Source of the DNA: CAZETJ01 sp964514575
Lineage (GTDB): Bacteria; Patescibacteriota; Saccharimonadia; Saccharimonadales; UBA10212
NCBI GenBank assembly: GCA_964514575.1
Contig: CAZETJ010000017.1
Location: 1-10,658, forward strand
Reading direction: 5' to 3'
DNA: 10,658 nucleotides
Position 1 is the first letter of the stretch, and each line of letters starts with the position of its first letter. A program made the translations under genes and the position numbers. The notes beneath the pieces were generated by a model, which was not told the DNA's origin, did not search any database, and was given only the letters and a program-made list of their open reading frames with translations. Below are positions 10,521 through 10,658 of this stretch, one piece after another.

Positions 10521-10658
10521 TGGAGAAGTATTTAGCCATAGTCTCTGGGCTGTTTGCGCTGGCGGCCTCACCCCCGTACATAATCGACACTCTAAAAGGT
10601 AAAACCAAGCCCGAGCGCATGACTTGGTTTATATTTACGGCGCTAAGCACCATTGCAC
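10520..10658 (+). CDS. N-terminal part of a PQ-loop (SemiSWEET-like) membrane protein
   Basis: Forty-six residues are present before the window ends. Helix 1 (about 4-18) leads to SPPYIIDTLKGKTKPER (17-33) and TWFIFTALSTIA. A proline pair followed by a short basic link and a tryptophan-rich second helix is the pattern of small PQ-loop/SemiSWEET-like proteins, which often move small sugars or other metabolites. The ATG overlaps the rmuC stop (TGATG), so translation is probably coupled; GGAGAAG lies inside the gene rather than before it. The family call rests on half a protein or less. Confidence 0.6.
   Translation, partial: MEKYLAIVSGLFALAASPPYIIDTLKGKTKPERMTWFIFTALSTIA

Overview
The window looks like a piece of chromosome from a Patescibacteria/CPR bacterium, plausibly Saccharibacteria-like. 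This rests on the gene set and style: a small DUF378 membrane protein, RmuC, a PQ-loop protein, very tight gene packing, and several genes whose -10 box lies only 6-9 bases before the start codon with no Shine-Dalgarno sequence, as expected for leaderless mRNAs. TGA is used as a stop, so the code is the standard bacterial one. The lineage is an inference from style; no marker gene is present.

Layout. Positions 1-107 may hold the end or remnant of a gene. Positions 190-777 encode a six-helix membrane protein of unknown function whose strongly G/C-ending codons differ from every neighbour; it has its own promoter, a hairpin in its leader and a matching hairpin after its stop. Positions 778-1711 carry no protein gene. 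They hold two short presumed RNA genes that share an identical 19-base promoter/start segment and a 5' hairpin, each ending in a rho-independent terminator; a third promoter whose transcript carries a segment complementary to both; a 176-bp palindrome-like element with terminal inverted repeats; and several DnaA-box-like 9-mers. A DUF378 gene follows (1712-1930).

The centre (2145-6076) is a flavin-based electron-transfer locus. On the plus strand are an exported or anchored FMN-binding-domain protein with a clear ApbE flavinylation motif and a compact ApbE FMN transferase. Convergent with them, overlapping by 4 bases, are a membrane protein that fuses an NqrB/RnfD-like part to a cytosolic ferredoxin-NADP-reductase-like FAD/NAD(P) part, and a type II NADH dehydrogenase. 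Together they could move electrons from NAD(P)H across the membrane to a covalently flavinylated outer protein. The first gene has a leader closed by an 11-bp long-range stem that ends exactly at the start codon.

The right part (6166-10658) holds a DHA2-type MFS exporter, a Fur-family regulator convergent with it (another 4-base overlap) and divergent from a ZIP metal transporter across an AT-rich palindrome, then an L,D-transpeptidase, RmuC, and the start of a PQ-loop protein whose start codon overlaps the rmuC stop.
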